Below, in pieces: positions 14,815 to 14,925 of a stretch of DNA of 14,925 nt. The stretch spans positions 1 to 14,925 of the forward strand of contig JBJTBH010000251.1 in assembly GCA_046091285.1 (NCBI GenBank). The letters are read 5' to 3'. The DNA comes from CAIXOZ01 sp046091285 (lineage in GTDB: Bacteria > Cyanobacteriota > Cyanobacteriia > PCC-6307 > Cyanobiaceae). The translations under genes were made by a program, and so were the position numbers. Each line of letters starts with the position of its first letter. Position 1 is the stretch's first letter. A model generated the notes under the pieces. That model made no database searches, was not told the origin of the DNA, and saw nothing but the letters and a program-made list of their open reading frames with translations.

Positions 14815-14925
14815 GTTCCGGATGGTGATTCCATCCGGGGAAGTTGAAACAGGCCGCAGGAGCTCTCCGCATCGGTCGGATTCGCCTCCGTTCCGGATGG
14901 TGATTCCATCCGGGGAAGTTGAAAC
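14815..14925 (+). CRISPR. CRISPR array: two repeats, one spacer, running to the window edge
   Basis: Two identical 36-bp repeats (14815-14850 and 14890-14925) flank one 39-bp spacer (14851-14889). Each repeat begins GTTCCGG and ends GTTGAAAC. The repeat contains a perfect 8-bp palindrome, CCGGATGG with CCATCCGG, around loop TGATT, so its RNA forms a strong hairpin suited to Cas6-type cleavage. Cutting before GTTGAAAC would leave the usual 8-nt 5' handle, four bases past the stem. Absence of mutations in either copy argues against this being the decayed distal end. The window stops exactly on the last base of repeat 2, so more repeats are likely beyond it. Confidence 0.95.

Overview
The window looks like GC-rich unicellular picocyanobacterial DNA (Synechococcus/Cyanobium type). 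It carries PsbO of photosystem II, an FtsH protease closest to the cyanobacterial FtsH3 (Slr1604) type, picocyanobacterial-style aroC, sat, nth and coaBC, and a small cyanobacterial protein that resembles DUF2555. Genes are tightly packed, several start at GTG or TTG, and Shine-Dalgarno sites are mostly absent.

Left edge (1-644): the first residues of a transposase run off the window. The element's end sits inside katG, which keeps only its N-terminal sixth and also has an in-frame TAG at codon 25.

Core block (745-9463): nth(-), aroC(+), eda(-), ftsH(-), sat(-), psbO(-) with a clear intrinsic terminator, a small conserved-looking hypothetical (+), coaBC(-) and a DUF2555-like gene (-). It covers DNA repair, chorismate synthesis, Entner-Doudoroff aldol cleavage, thylakoid protein quality control, sulfate activation, water oxidation and CoA synthesis. 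ftsH and eda overlap and are probably cotranscribed. aroC and eda are convergent with no gap.

Junction (9522-10022): a tRNA-Ala(CGC) with the G3:U70 pair, followed by about 430 bp with no credible gene but several stem-loops. This is a plausible boundary between core and accessory DNA.

Right block (10023-14925): a compact CRISPR-Cas locus of the type I-G (formerly I-U) kind. It holds cas3 with helicase first and HD nuclease last, cas7 (csb1) and cas5-cas6 (csb2), all overlapping in one operon. After a 49-codon ORF that may be a cas4-cas1 remnant come two identical 36-bp repeats flanking one 39-bp spacer. No cas8 (csx17), cas1, cas2 or cas4 is intact here. The window ends exactly on the last base of the second repeat and begins inside a transposon, so it probably corresponds to a whole contig bounded by repeated sequences. 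The missing genes could lie on another contig.
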